Origin: Aliicoccus sp041838435
GTDB taxonomy: Bacteria > Bacillota > Bacilli > Staphylococcales > Salinicoccaceae
Direction of reading: 5' to 3'
Assembly (NCBI GenBank): GCA_041838435.1
Contig: JBGYPO010000013.1
Location: forward strand, 1-10,873
DNA length: 10,873 bases
The position numbers and the translations under genes are program-made. Shown piece by piece: positions 1-6,932 of this stretch (positions within the stretch are counted from its first letter, which is position 1; the number at the start of each line of letters is the position of its first letter). The notes under the pieces are model-generated. The model made no database searches, was not told where the DNA came from, and saw only the letters and a list, made by a program, of their open reading frames with translations.

Positions 1-358
1 ATTTGGAAGGTCACCGTGCAACTCAGCACCGTTTTTATGACCAGGAATCACATTTAGATGCCCGCCGTGTGATTCAGCACCGTTTTTATGACCGGGAGTT
101 GCATTTAGAAGGCCCCCGTGCAACTCAGACACGTTTTTTTGGCCGGGAATCACATTTAGAGACCTGCCGTGTGATTCAGCACTGTTTTTTTAGTCGGGAA
201 TCACATTTGGAAGGTCACCGTGCAACTCAGCACCGTTTTTATGACCAGGAATCACATTTAGATGCCCGCCGTGTGATTCAACACCGTTTTTAAGACCGGG
301 AATCACATTTAGTGGCCCAGCATGCAACTCAGAACCCCTCTTCAAGCCGGGAATCACA
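1..358. repeat. Tandem array of 51-bp units with internal inverted-repeat arms
   Basis: Six complete 51-bp units start at 44, 95, 146, 197, 248 and 299. A partial unit at the left edge (1-43) and a 9-bp remnant (350-358) flank them. Each unit has a left arm (GAATCACA or GAGTTGCA), a 15-nt spacer beginning TTT, a right arm (TGTGATTC or TGCAACTC), then a T-rich connector. Right arms alternate strictly between the two versions, giving a 102-bp higher-order period. Positions 1-94 and 205-298 are nearly identical, differing only at 77/281 and 89/293, which indicates a recent 204-bp (four-unit) duplication. Because 51 is a multiple of 3, reading frames stay open through the array, but nothing else suggests a protein. 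The array begins about 40 bp beyond the tRNA terminator and continues past the window edge. I do not recognise the family. Confidence 0.9.
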
Positions 359-397
359 CTCACACTCAATCAACCCAACACGCCTAAAATAAAATAC

Positions 398-422
398 AAA
401 AAAACTAGGACATATGTCCTAG
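398..422 (-). terminator. Intrinsic terminator of the tRNA-Glu/tRNA-Asp unit
   Basis: A perfect 18-bp palindrome (405-422, CTAGGACAT followed by ATGTCCTAG) is followed on the minus strand by seven T residues (plus-strand A-run 398-404). It starts 10 nt after the mature 3' end of tRNA-Asp, as expected for a stable-RNA transcript end. Confidence 0.9.
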
Positions 423-432
423 CTTCTATAAG

Positions 433-505
433 CGGTCCCGACGGGAATCGAACCCGCGATCTCCTGCGTGACAGGCAGGCATGTTAACCGCTACACCACG
501 GGACC
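433..505 (-). tRNA. tRNA-Asp (anticodon GTC)
   Basis: Read on the minus strand this is a 73-nt cloverleaf. The acceptor stem GGTCCCG pairs with CGGGACC, and the discriminator base is G, as usual for tRNA-Asp. The anticodon stem CCTGC/GCAGG encloses the loop CTGTCAC with anticodon GTC. The T arm contains GGGTTCGATTCCC. CCA is not encoded; the bases after the discriminator are CTT. It lies 25 nt downstream of tRNA-Glu, is probably co-transcribed with it, and is followed by a strong terminator. Confidence 0.97.
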
Positions 506-530
506 AAATCTATTAAAATATTTTAAAAAG

Positions 531-602
531 TGACCCCTACGGGATTCGAACCCGTGTTACCGCCGTGAAAGGGCGGTGTCTTAACCGCTTGACCAAGGGG
601 CC
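531..602 (-). tRNA. tRNA-Glu (anticodon TTC)
   Basis: Read on the minus strand this is a 72-nt cloverleaf. The acceptor stem GGCCCCT pairs with AGGGGTC (one G-U pair), and the discriminator is A. The anticodon stem CCGCC/GGCGG holds the loop CTTTCAC with anticodon TTC. The T arm contains GGGTTCGAATCCC. CCA is not encoded. It is the first gene of a two-tRNA unit and lies about 20 nt downstream of the predicted transcription start. Besides translation, tRNA-Glu supplies glutamyl-tRNA for tetrapyrrole synthesis in most bacilli. Confidence 0.97.
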
Positions 603-629
603 TTGCTGAAATTTATCAGAACAAGAATT

Positions 630-658
630 ATTGTATCATTCCCAATATAGCTATGCAA
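630..658 (-). promoter_or_regulatory. Promoter of the tRNA-Glu/tRNA-Asp unit
   Basis: On the minus strand a -35 box TTGCAT (653-658) and a -10 box TACAAT (630-635) are separated by exactly 17 nt. The -10 box is preceded by TGA, giving an extended -10 (TGn). The predicted start is near 623, about 20 nt before the mature tRNA-Glu 5' end at 602. It lies downstream of the purA hairpin, so the tRNAs are probably transcribed independently of purA. Confidence 0.8.
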
Positions 659-675
659 GAGTTTCATGAAAATAT

Positions 676-713
676 TTCTTCTCTACACCTAAAACTCACG
701 ATGTAGAGAAGAA
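676..713 (-). terminator. Hairpin downstream of purA, probable terminator
   Basis: Perfect 12-bp inverted repeat: 676-687 (TTCTTCTCTACA) pairs with 702-713, with a 14-nt loop. It begins 10 nt after the purA stop codon. On the minus strand the stem is followed by ATATTTTC, an imperfect U-tract. The stem is AU-rich, so termination may be only partial. The position between purA and the tRNA promoter fits a purA transcript end. Confidence 0.6.
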
Positions 714-722
714 TTGTACACA

Positions 723-2006
723 TTAATCAAATGTTTTTAACAAGTTTGTCTGCGTTCTGTCTGGTCCCACAGAGAATATCGAAATCTTCACGCCACATAA
801 ACGTTCAATTTCACGAAGATAGTTTAGGCCATTTTCAGGGAGTTCAGCAAGCGTCTTCACGCCTGTGATGTCTTCATCCCAACCTGGCAATTCAATAAAT
901 ACAGGCTCAGCTTTCTGTAGTTCAGCAAGCGTCGCAGGATATTCTGTCACTTCTTTACCATCAATTGTGTAAGACGTACAAATCTTAACTGTTTCAAGTC
1001 CCGACAACACGTCAATACTATTTAACGATAAATCTGTAATACCACTCACACGGCGCGAGTGTCGAACAACCACGCTATCGAACCAGCCAATGCGACGCGG
1101 ACGTCCTGTTGTCGTTCCGTACTCACGTCCTATTTCACGGATATGGTCTCCGTATTCATCGAATAATTCTGTCGGGAATGGCCCGTCACCAACGCGTGAT
1201 GTATATGCTTTTGACACACCGACAATATGCTTAATAAACGTCGGACCAACGCCACAACCAACCGTCACGTTACCCGCAACAGGGTTTGAGCTTGTCACAA
1301 ATGGATATGTACCATGATCGATATCCAGCATGACGCCTTGTGCACCTTCAAATAATACTTTCTCGTTATTAGAGAATGCATCATCTAGTACTTTTGCAGT
1401 ATCCGTCACATATGGACGCAACCTATCTGCAGCATTCGTATACTGTTCATAAATGTCATCAAACAGAAGACCATCATGATCATATAACGCTTTGAACAGA
1501 CGATTTTTTTCATCTAGATTTTGCTTAAGTTTCACTTTAAATGTTTCATCATCGATAAAATCCCCGACACGAATACCGCTACGCGCAGCCTTATCTACAT
1601 AACACGGCCCAATACCACGCTTAGTCGTACCGATTTTATCGTCGCCACGAGACTCTTCTTCTAATTCATCTAATAGAATGTGGTAGGGCAATACAACTTG
1701 CGCACGGTTAGATATTCTTAAATTATCTACCGATACACCACGTGCAATCAGACCATCTAACTCTTTAATTAATGATAATGGATCAAGAACGACACCGTTA
1801 CCGATTACAGACAATTTGTCCTTATAAAAGATACCAGATGGTATGAGATGAAGTTTGTAAGTTTCTCCATCAAATTGAATCGTATGTCCAGCGTTATTAC
1901 CGCCTGAAAAACGTGCAATTACATGCGCATCTTTACTTAAGAAATCAGTAATCTTTCCTTTACCTTCATCGCCCCATTGGGTACCCACAACAACTGTGCC
2001 TGTCAT
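723..2006 (-). CDS. purA: Adenylosuccinate synthase
   Basis: PurA joins IMP and aspartate to form adenylosuccinate using GTP, the first committed step from IMP to AMP, in the cytoplasm. The 427-residue product is full length for the family. The N-terminal loop GDEGKGK (residues 12-18) holds the catalytic Asp13, and NNAGHT (37-42) holds catalytic His41. The segment RVGDGPFPTE (271-280), the TTTGRPRR loop (298-305) and the C-terminal GPDR motif (414-417), a nucleotide-base contact, are all present. The ATG start is preceded by GGGGGA five bases upstream. The gene has its own promoter and probable PurR boxes in the 105-bp gap after dnaC, and is followed by a hairpin, so it looks monocistronic. 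Gene position after dnaC matches Staphylococcus. No anomaly seen. Confidence 0.98.
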   Translation of the reverse strand: MTGTVVVGTQWGDEGKGKITDFLSKDAHVIARFSGGNNAGHTIQFDGETYKLHLIPSGIFYKDKLSVIGNGVVLDPLSLIKELDGLIARGVSVDNLRISNRAQVVLPYHILLDELEEESRGDDKIGTTKRGIGPCYVDKAARSGIRVGDFIDDETFKVKLKQNLDEKNRLFKALYDHDGLLFDDIYEQYTNAADRLRPYVTDTAKVLDDAFSNNEKVLFEGAQGVMLDIDHGTYPFVTSSNPVAGNVTVGCGVGPTFIKHIVGVSKAYTSRVGDGPFPTELFDEYGDHIREIGREYGTTTGRPRRIGWFDSVVVRHSRRVSGITDLSLNSIDVLSGLETVKICTSYTIDGKEVTEYPATLAELQKAEPVFIELPGWDEDITGVKTLAELPENGLNYLREIERLCGVKISIFSVGPDRTQTNLLKTFD

Positions 2007-2041
2007 ATAAATCCCCCATTAATTTACTTCTAACGTTAATA

Positions 2042-2070
2042 AGAATACCAGTTTAGCCCTATATAAGCAA
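2042..2070 (-). promoter_or_regulatory. Probable purA promoter (extended -10)
   Basis: On the minus strand TTGCTT (2065-2070) and TATTCT (2042-2047) are spaced by 17 nt, and the -10 box is preceded by TGG (TGn extension). The hexamers are weak matches to consensus, but spacing and the extended -10 are good. The predicted start near 2035 leaves a leader of about 28 nt before the purA ATG. It sits directly downstream of the paired CGAAC boxes, as expected for a PurR-controlled promoter. Confidence 0.55.
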
Positions 2071-2071
2071 T

Positions 2072-2117
2072 AAAAGACGAACGATTTTATCATCTTTCAT
2101 ATAATCGTTCGTTAAAA
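2072..2117 (-). promoter_or_regulatory. Inverted CGAAC pair: probable PurR box pair, also a dnaC 3' hairpin
   Basis: Two copies of ACGAACGATT face each other: 2077-2086 on the plus strand and 2103-2112 on the minus strand. The PurBox described in Bacillus is AWWWCCGAACWWT, used as an inverted pair about 16-17 nt apart upstream of pur promoters. Both copies keep the CGAAC core and AT-rich flanks, and the core-to-core gap of 24 nt is close to that geometry. The pair lies just upstream of the purA -35 box. The same inverted repeat gives a 10-bp RNA stem with a 16-nt loop beginning at the dnaC stop codon and followed on the minus strand by CTTTTATT, so it may also end the dnaC transcript. Operator identity is inferred from motif and position. 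Confidence 0.6.
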
Positions 2118-3479
2118 GTCTCTATCAAAATTCTCTTGATCTAAGAACTTACTATATTTTTTGTTGAAAATAAGCTTTGCCGTACCTGTAGGTCCGTTAC
2201 GATGCTTGGCAATCAAAACCTCAACTTCACTTGTCTCAAGCTGAGACTCATCGCCTTCTTCACCTTCACCGCGTGAATAATAATCATCTCGATATAAAAA
2301 CGAAACGATGTCGGCATCCTGCTCAATCGAACCGGATTCACGCAAGTCACTCATCATCGGACGCTTATCTTGACGTGATTCAACACCACGGGAAAGCTGA
2401 GAAAGTGCAATAACAGGACAACCAATCTCACGAGCGAGACCCTTTAACATACGTGAAATCTCTGAAACTTCTTGTTGACGGTTTTCGTTCCGACGCGAAG
2501 AAGACCCTTGAATCAGCTGTAAGTAGTCAATAATAATCATATCGAGTTGCTTTTCTTGCTGCTTTAAACGCACACATTTTGAACGGATTTCATTAATCCG
2601 TATCCCAGGCGTGTCATCGATAAAAATCCGAGACTTCGATAACTCTCTAATAGCCATTTGGAATTTCGCCCAGTCTTCTCTATCGAAGCCACCACGTCTT
2701 AATTTCGTCGCGTCCAGGTTACCTTTTGATGCAATCATACGGGAAACCAGCTGTTCTGCACCCATCTCAAGTGAGAACAATGCAACGGTATAATTTCTAT
2801 CACTTGAACCGACATGCTCTGCAATATTCAGTGCAAATGCAGTTTTACCCATAGAAGGACGCGCAGCTAATATAATTAAATCATTGCGTCCAAATCCACT
2901 TGTCATATTGTCAATTGCTCTATAACCACTTGGTATACCGGTCACTTCGCCTTTTGTTTTGTTAATTTCTTCAGCGTGTTGGTATAGCTCAGGTAAAATG
3001 GATTCCATTTTCCTAAAATCATTTTTGCTCGTCGCTTGTGAGACTGCCATAACTGCAGTTTCAGCATCTGTTAGCACATCGTCAAGTGCGATAGACGGAT
3101 CTTGAGAATTAGTGATGATAAGTTCCGCGGTATCAATCATACGGCGTCTTGTACTATGTTCTTTAACAATCTCGACATAATCCGGGTAGTTACGGATTGT
3201 TGGTGTTGCATCCATAATATCGACGAGCAATGTAGGATCAACAAACTGTAAGCGCTGATCTTCTTGTAGTTGATCCAGCACTGTTGTCGAGTCTATCGGC
3301 TTGTTATTTTCATTTAGTTTAAGCATTGCACTATAAATTTCTTGGAAACGCCGATCAAAGAAATCATCTGGTTCAAGCGATGCCACATCACTGTATAATA
3401 ACCGTTCATCATAAAGTAGCGCACCAAGTACAGACATTTCTGCTTGCAAGTCATGCGGCATTTGAGGATTCGATTGCAT
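2112..3479 (-). CDS. dnaC: Replicative DNA helicase (DnaB family, named DnaC in Bacillota)
   Basis: Hexameric 5'-3' helicase that unwinds the replication fork and works with primase and the DnaI-type loader. The 455 residues show the N-terminal hexamerisation/primase-contact domain (about 1-110), a linker, and the RecA-like motor. Walker A is ARPSMGKT (206-213), Walker B is MIIIDYLQL (314-322) with Asp318, the DNA-binding SQLSRGVESR motif is at 360-369, and the arginine-finger region KHRNGPTG is at 425-432. An acidic stretch (404-419) before the last strands is probably lineage-specific. The start at 3479 is supported by AGAGGTG seven bases upstream. An out-of-frame ATG four bases earlier is read as chance. 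It is the last gene of the yybS-gdpP-rplI-dnaC unit, 14 nt after rplI. Confidence 0.97.
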   Translation of the reverse strand: MQSNPQMPHDLQAEMSVLGALLYDERLLYSDVASLEPDDFFDRRFQEIYSAMLKLNENNKPIDSTTVLDQLQEDQRLQFVDPTLLVDIMDATPTIRNYPDYVEIVKEHSTRRRMIDTAELIITNSQDPSIALDDVLTDAETAVMAVSQATSKNDFRKMESILPELYQHAEEINKTKGEVTGIPSGYRAIDNMTSGFGRNDLIILAARPSMGKTAFALNIAEHVGSSDRNYTVALFSLEMGAEQLVSRMIASKGNLDATKLRRGGFDREDWAKFQMAIRELSKSRIFIDDTPGIRINEIRSKCVRLKQQEKQLDMIIIDYLQLIQGSSSRRNENRQQEVSEISRMLKGLAREIGCPVIALSQLSRGVESRQDKRPMMSDLRESGSIEQDADIVSFLYRDDYYSRGEGEEGDESQLETSEVEVLIAKHRNGPTGTAKLIFNKKYSKFLDQENFDRDF

Positions 3480-3493
3480 GCATGATCACCTCT

Positions 3494-3940
3494 TTATTGT
3501 TCTTTAACATGAACTCTAACAGTCGCTTCTACCTCTGGATGCAGCTTGATTTTAATATTGTGATACCCGAGTGATTTCAATGGTTCTGGCATATTGAGTT
3601 TACGTTTATCGAGTTTAATATCGTGTTGTTTACTAAATGCATCGATAATTTGTTTTGAACTAATAGAACCGAATAAGCGACCACCTTCTCCGCTTTTCGT
3701 TAAAATCTCAGCTTCAATTTCTTCGAGCTCGTCTTTAAATAATTTTGCATCGACTAGGCTTTGCTCAGCCTGTTGTTGTTTGTCTAAGTTTTCTTGTTCT
3801 AAACGTCTTAAGTTCTGCGGGTTCGCTTCTTCAGCTAAGCCTTTTTTAATTAAGAAGTTTTGTGCATAACCTGCTGCGACTTCTTTAACTTCGCCTTTTT
3901 TACCTTGGTTTTTTACGTCTTTTAGAAAAATTACTTTCAT
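3494..3940 (-). CDS. rplI: 50S ribosomal protein bL9
   Basis: bL9 binds domain V of 23S rRNA near the L1 stalk and affects reading-frame maintenance and ribosome spacing. The 148-residue protein has the family layout. The N-terminal rRNA-binding domain begins MKVIFLKDVKNQGKKGEVKE and includes the signature Gly and Lys pattern up to about residue 40. A long charged connecting helix runs from about 41 to 75. The C-terminal domain includes GRLFGSISSKQI (87-98) and ends with the usual basic/acidic strand. The start codon overlaps the gdpP stop as ATGA, with AAGGAAGTG upstream inside gdpP, pointing to translational coupling. Length and sequence are ordinary. Confidence 0.97.
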   Translation of the reverse strand: MKVIFLKDVKNQGKKGEVKEVAAGYAQNFLIKKGLAEEANPQNLRRLEQENLDKQQQAEQSLVDAKLFKDELEEIEAEILTKSGEGGRLFGSISSKQIIDAFSKQHDIKLDKRKLNMPEPLKSLGYHNIKIKLHPEVEATVRVHVKEQ

Positions 3941-5913
3941 GATTTCGCACTTCCTTCATCAATATTTTTACTAATTGCCTCTATTAATTGATCATATGCA
4001 TCATCAAGCGTTACATCGACGAATCGTGTCGCAGCATTTGTTAAGTGACCACCGCCGCCGAGTGATTCCATCACAAGCTGTACATTCATCTCACCGAGAG
4101 AACGCGCAGATATACCAATTGAATCGTCCTCACGCAGTGCCATTACAAATGATGCTTGGACACCTTCAATTTTAAGCAACTCATCTGCTGCTTGAGCTAC
4201 TGTGACAGGGTGATACGTCATTGTTGAATCTGCTTTTACTATCGCCACACCATTTTCCCATATGTCAGCGGATTTAATTAAACCAACACGTGCGATATAC
4301 GTATCGATATCATCTTTTAGAAATGCATGCGCAAGTACTGGATCTGCTGAATTTGAGCGTAAGAAACTTGCTGCATCAAATGTACGAGAGCCTGTGCGCA
4401 ATGTAAAGTTACGTGTATCCACAATAATACCGGCTAACATTAGTGTCGCTTCTATACGTGATAAACGTTCTTCCGAACGCTGATATTCAAGCAATTCTGC
4501 AACGAGCTCACTCGCACTTGATGCATATGGCTCCAGGTAGACGAGTAGTGGGTTGGCCATAAAGTCATCGCTGCGTCTGTGGTGATCAATAACGACTTTG
4601 CGGTTTGCTTTATTTAATATTAACTCATCCTGGACCATAACTGGTCTATGTGTGTCCACCACCACAACTGTTGTATCTGTGTGTAGTAAATCCCAGGCAT
4701 CATCACTGCTCACAAAGCGAGAATACACATCTTTATTTTTCTCAACTTCTTTCATAACGCGGGCAAGCGTATCGTCAATATCTTCATCGTTTAAAATAAT
4801 ATGCGCTTCAATTCCATTCATCTCTGCGAGTTTCGCAACTCCCATTGCTGAGCCAATCGAATCCATATCCGGCCGCTTATGCCCCATAATAATGACGTTA
4901 CTGCCTTCACGCAGCAAATCTTTTAATGCATGAGATACAACGCGCGCGCGCACACGTGTACGTTTTTCCATAGGATCCGTCTTACCACCATAAAATCGCG
5001 CATCCCCGTTGTAACGTTTAATCGCCACTTGGTCACCACCACGTCCGAGCGCTAAATCTAAGCTCTTTTGTGCGAGGTCACCCACATCAGTGTAAGAATC
5101 TGTACCTTCTCCAAAACCAATACTTAGCGTAATTTGTGCACCGATATCCGCAGTTTGAATACGCACTTCATCTAGTATACTAAAGCGTGTTTCCTCCATT
5201 GATTCCAAACTCATTGAATTTAACACAATGAGAAAACGATCTTGAGAGAAACGTCGGAGATAAATGTCATGTGTATCAGCCCACGTGTGGATCAATGAAG
5301 TGATTTTATTATTGAGTTCACTCTTCATTGATTCAGGCATATTCTGAGTCATTTCATCATAGTTATCCAAGTATAAAATACCGATGACGGGACGTTTATC
5401 CTCAAGCTCTTGCTGCTTTGTCTTAAATCCGGTGATATTAATCATCTGCAATGTATTAAAATCCTGATCATGATACACGCGGAATTTATGGTCGTTATAG
5501 GCACTATCAACAACCGTTAAGTTATTGACTCTAAAGTTCGTTAATATATTTGGAAAGATTAAATTAATATGCTGACCAAGCGCTTCTTCTGTAAGAATTG
5601 ATGCAATATAATGGTTCATCCATTCAATTTCATCGTCTTCGTTAAGCACAATCAAACCTACCGGCATCGTATCGAGTGTGATTTGATGCCCACCAACAAT
5701 TTGGTCAACAAGATATTTTAAACGGTTTTCAAGATCTAATATCGTCCGTTGTAAATAAAGCATCACGAGGGCAATTATGATTAAAGTGACAATAGAAAAT
5801 ATAATACCGACTGTAATGTTATATGCATAAATCATTATAACTGCAATTATTGTATGTAAAGCGAGTATCCCGGCTGGGATGAATACTTTACGCTTATTCA
5901 TGACCTTAAACAT
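3937..5913 (-). CDS. gdpP: Cyclic-di-AMP phosphodiesterase GdpP (membrane DHH/DHHA1 protein)
   Basis: GdpP hydrolyses c-di-AMP to pApA and so sets the level of this essential messenger, which controls potassium and osmolyte uptake and affects cell-wall stress and beta-lactam tolerance. The 658 residues show two membrane helices (about 11-31 and 35-55), a PAS-like domain (about 75-160), a degenerate GGDEF domain (about 172-300) with SQDRF (223-227) where an active cyclase has GGDEF, and the DHH domain. Metal ligands are visible in GHKRPDMDS (344-352), VVVVDTHRP (416-424), DHH (443-445) and Asp499. The DHHA1 motif GGGGH is at 619-623. The start at 5913 has AAGGAAGTG upstream; Met5 is a possible alternative. 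It lies 4 nt after the yybS-like gene and overlaps rplI by 4 nt. All catalytic motifs look intact. Confidence 0.97.
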   Translation of the reverse strand: MFKVMNKRKVFIPAGILALHTIIAVIMIYAYNITVGIIFSIVTLIIIALVMLYLQRTILDLENRLKYLVDQIVGGHQITLDTMPVGLIVLNEDDEIEWMNHYIASILTEEALGQHINLIFPNILTNFRVNNLTVVDSAYNDHKFRVYHDQDFNTLQMINITGFKTKQQELEDKRPVIGILYLDNYDEMTQNMPESMKSELNNKITSLIHTWADTHDIYLRRFSQDRFLIVLNSMSLESMEETRFSILDEVRIQTADIGAQITLSIGFGEGTDSYTDVGDLAQKSLDLALGRGGDQVAIKRYNGDARFYGGKTDPMEKRTRVRARVVSHALKDLLREGSNVIIMGHKRPDMDSIGSAMGVAKLAEMNGIEAHIILNDEDIDDTLARVMKEVEKNKDVYSRFVSSDDAWDLLHTDTTVVVVDTHRPVMVQDELILNKANRKVVIDHHRRSDDFMANPLLVYLEPYASSASELVAELLEYQRSEERLSRIEATLMLAGIIVDTRNFTLRTGSRTFDAASFLRSNSADPVLAHAFLKDDIDTYIARVGLIKSADIWENGVAIVKADSTMTYHPVTVAQAADELLKIEGVQASFVMALREDDSIGISARSLGEMNVQLVMESLGGGGHLTNAATRFVDVTLDDAYDQLIEAISKNIDEGSAKS

Positions 5914-5917
5914 TACA

Positions 5918-6841
5918 TCACTTCCTTTTCATAATAATCCATTGTCTAATTCTAAATGCCAACTCAAATAATCCTATTAACATCGTGATCGGTCTCAACA
6001 CTAAAAACGGTATGAGTATCAAGATTGAGAGCGCAACATTTATGTTCTTTTCCCGTGCATAGAAATAAACAAAAGCTAAGCCGTGTATATAAATGATCCA
6101 CTCCAGCACGAGTAACACGTTGCTTACAACTGCATAAAACACAGCGTTATCTGTCGGACTCATAAAGAATGAGAGTATAAAAAAGATAAAGAATAAATAC
6201 ATCACAAATCTAGGAAATACCCAGTCTTTAAAAGATCTCGCAGGCCATAATTTGATACCTTCTTCATGTCTAAGCAACAATCTGAGTAATAATATAACAA
6301 ATATGGCTGTCGCAATTGAGAAGATGGTCAGTTGCCCCTGAATATTTAGATAAAACAATTCTAAATTAGCACTGACAAGTGTCATATCAATAAATGCCGA
6401 CATTCCCGATTCATCAACTTGAGCAAAATACCATGACACGAGAGATGCCCAAATTTCTCCAAACGGCGGGATTACATTAAATAATTGTAAGATATTTAAT
6501 CCACCGATGACGATTATCGTCATCGTCGCTGCAAAATAAAACATCGTATACTCTTGGGTGTAGTTTAGTTTGAGTGAGCGTTCAACTAGGTATGCGAGTG
6601 CATATAGCAATATGAGCGATATCCAGGATAAAGGTGACATTATCATGAACACCGGAATAATGAAGCTGACAAATGTCAGCCAAAAATGATAACTCGATTT
6701 ATGTTTGAGACGGACTAAATAATAAAGTGAAAAAGGTAAAATCAACATACCTAAAACCAATGTGATCTCTGTTACAAATAAAAATAGAAACCCCATGGAG
6801 AGTACAATAAGTAAAAACCATAGTGAAACCTTGGGCCGCAC
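5918..6841 (-). CDS. yybS: DUF2232 (YybS-like) integral membrane protein
   Basis: A 307-residue, very hydrophobic protein with roughly eight predicted membrane helices (about 7-25, 27-44, 52-68, 70-88, 102-122, 174-192, 208-232, 235-262 and 270-295, some uncertain). Short basic loops and a basic C-terminus (RQWIIMKRK) suggest cytoplasmic ends. No enzymatic motif is visible. Size, topology and position immediately before gdpP match the DUF2232/YybS family, which sits next to gdpP in many Bacillota; the function is not established. The start is GTG at 6841, preceded by AGGAG nine bases upstream; the first internal ATG is at residue 16 and would remove most of helix 1. The stop is 4 nt before gdpP, so the two are probably translated together. 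Confidence 0.85.
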   Translation of the reverse strand: MRPKVSLWFLLIVLSMGFLFLFVTEITLVLGMLILPFSLYYLVRLKHKSSYHFWLTFVSFIIPVFMIMSPLSWISLILLYALAYLVERSLKLNYTQEYTMFYFAATMTIIVIGGLNILQLFNVIPPFGEIWASLVSWYFAQVDESGMSAFIDMTLVSANLELFYLNIQGQLTIFSIATAIFVILLLRLLLRHEEGIKLWPARSFKDWVFPRFVMYLFFIFFILSFFMSPTDNAVFYAVVSNVLLVLEWIIYIHGLAFVYFYAREKNINVALSILILIPFLVLRPITMLIGLFELAFRIRQWIIMKRK

Positions 6842-6865
6842 GTTGCACCACTCCTATACTAAATA

Positions 6866-6891
6866 AAGCTCCTACTATGTGATAGGAGCTT
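6866..6891 (-). terminator. Hairpin between serS and the yybS-like gene (terminator or leader hairpin)
   Basis: A perfect 9-bp stem (AAGCTCCTA at 6866-6874 with TAGGAGCTT at 6883-6891, 8-nt loop) lies 14 nt after the serS stop. On the minus strand the stem is followed by TATTTAG, a poor U-tract. It may end serS transcripts partially. A possible promoter (6904-6909 as -10) lies upstream of the hairpin, in which case it would instead be a leader hairpin of the yybS-gdpP transcript. Confidence 0.6.
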
Positions 6892-6903
6892 ATGCTTACT
6901 ATT

Positions 6904-6932
6904 ATTATATCTTTTTTAAGACCTTTGTGCCA
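6904..6932 (-). promoter_or_regulatory. Possible promoter for yybS-gdpP-rplI-dnaC at the serS stop codon
   Basis: On the minus strand a perfect -10 hexamer TATAAT (6904-6909) overlaps the serS stop codon. Seventeen nt upstream lies GGCACA, which matches the -35 consensus only in its last three bases. The predicted start near 6897 is just before the 9-bp hairpin. It is the only promoter-like signal I see close to the four-gene unit, and the weak -35 box keeps confidence low. Confidence 0.35.

Noticed and set aside
223..227. Protein residues 223-227 of gdpP as an active diguanylate cyclase site
   Set aside because: The coordinates given are residue numbers. The motif reads SQDRF in place of GGDEF, the degenerate form usual for GdpP, so no cyclase activity is claimed.
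3..293. Open frame on the plus strand coding for 17-residue repeats
   Set aside because: A 51-bp period keeps any stop-free frame open automatically. There is no start with a ribosome-binding site inside the window, a minus-strand frame is also largely open, and the arms vary as inverted repeats, which fits DNA or RNA structure better than protein. A protein reaching in from the left edge cannot be fully excluded.
1..358. CRISPR array
   Set aside because: The whole 51-bp unit is repeated with scattered substitutions; there are no unique spacers between constant repeats, and no cas genes are in the window.
1..720. Replication origin (DnaA boxes)
   Set aside because: The gene neighbourhood is near oriC in related bacteria, but I found no cluster of TTATCCACA-like sites in the non-coding parts of this window.
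1090..1317. Plus-strand open frames inside purA, dnaC, rplI, gdpP, serS, hutI and hutU
   Set aside because: These are antisense shadows of well-recognised conserved genes; none shows a recognisable domain or a convincing ribosome-binding site.
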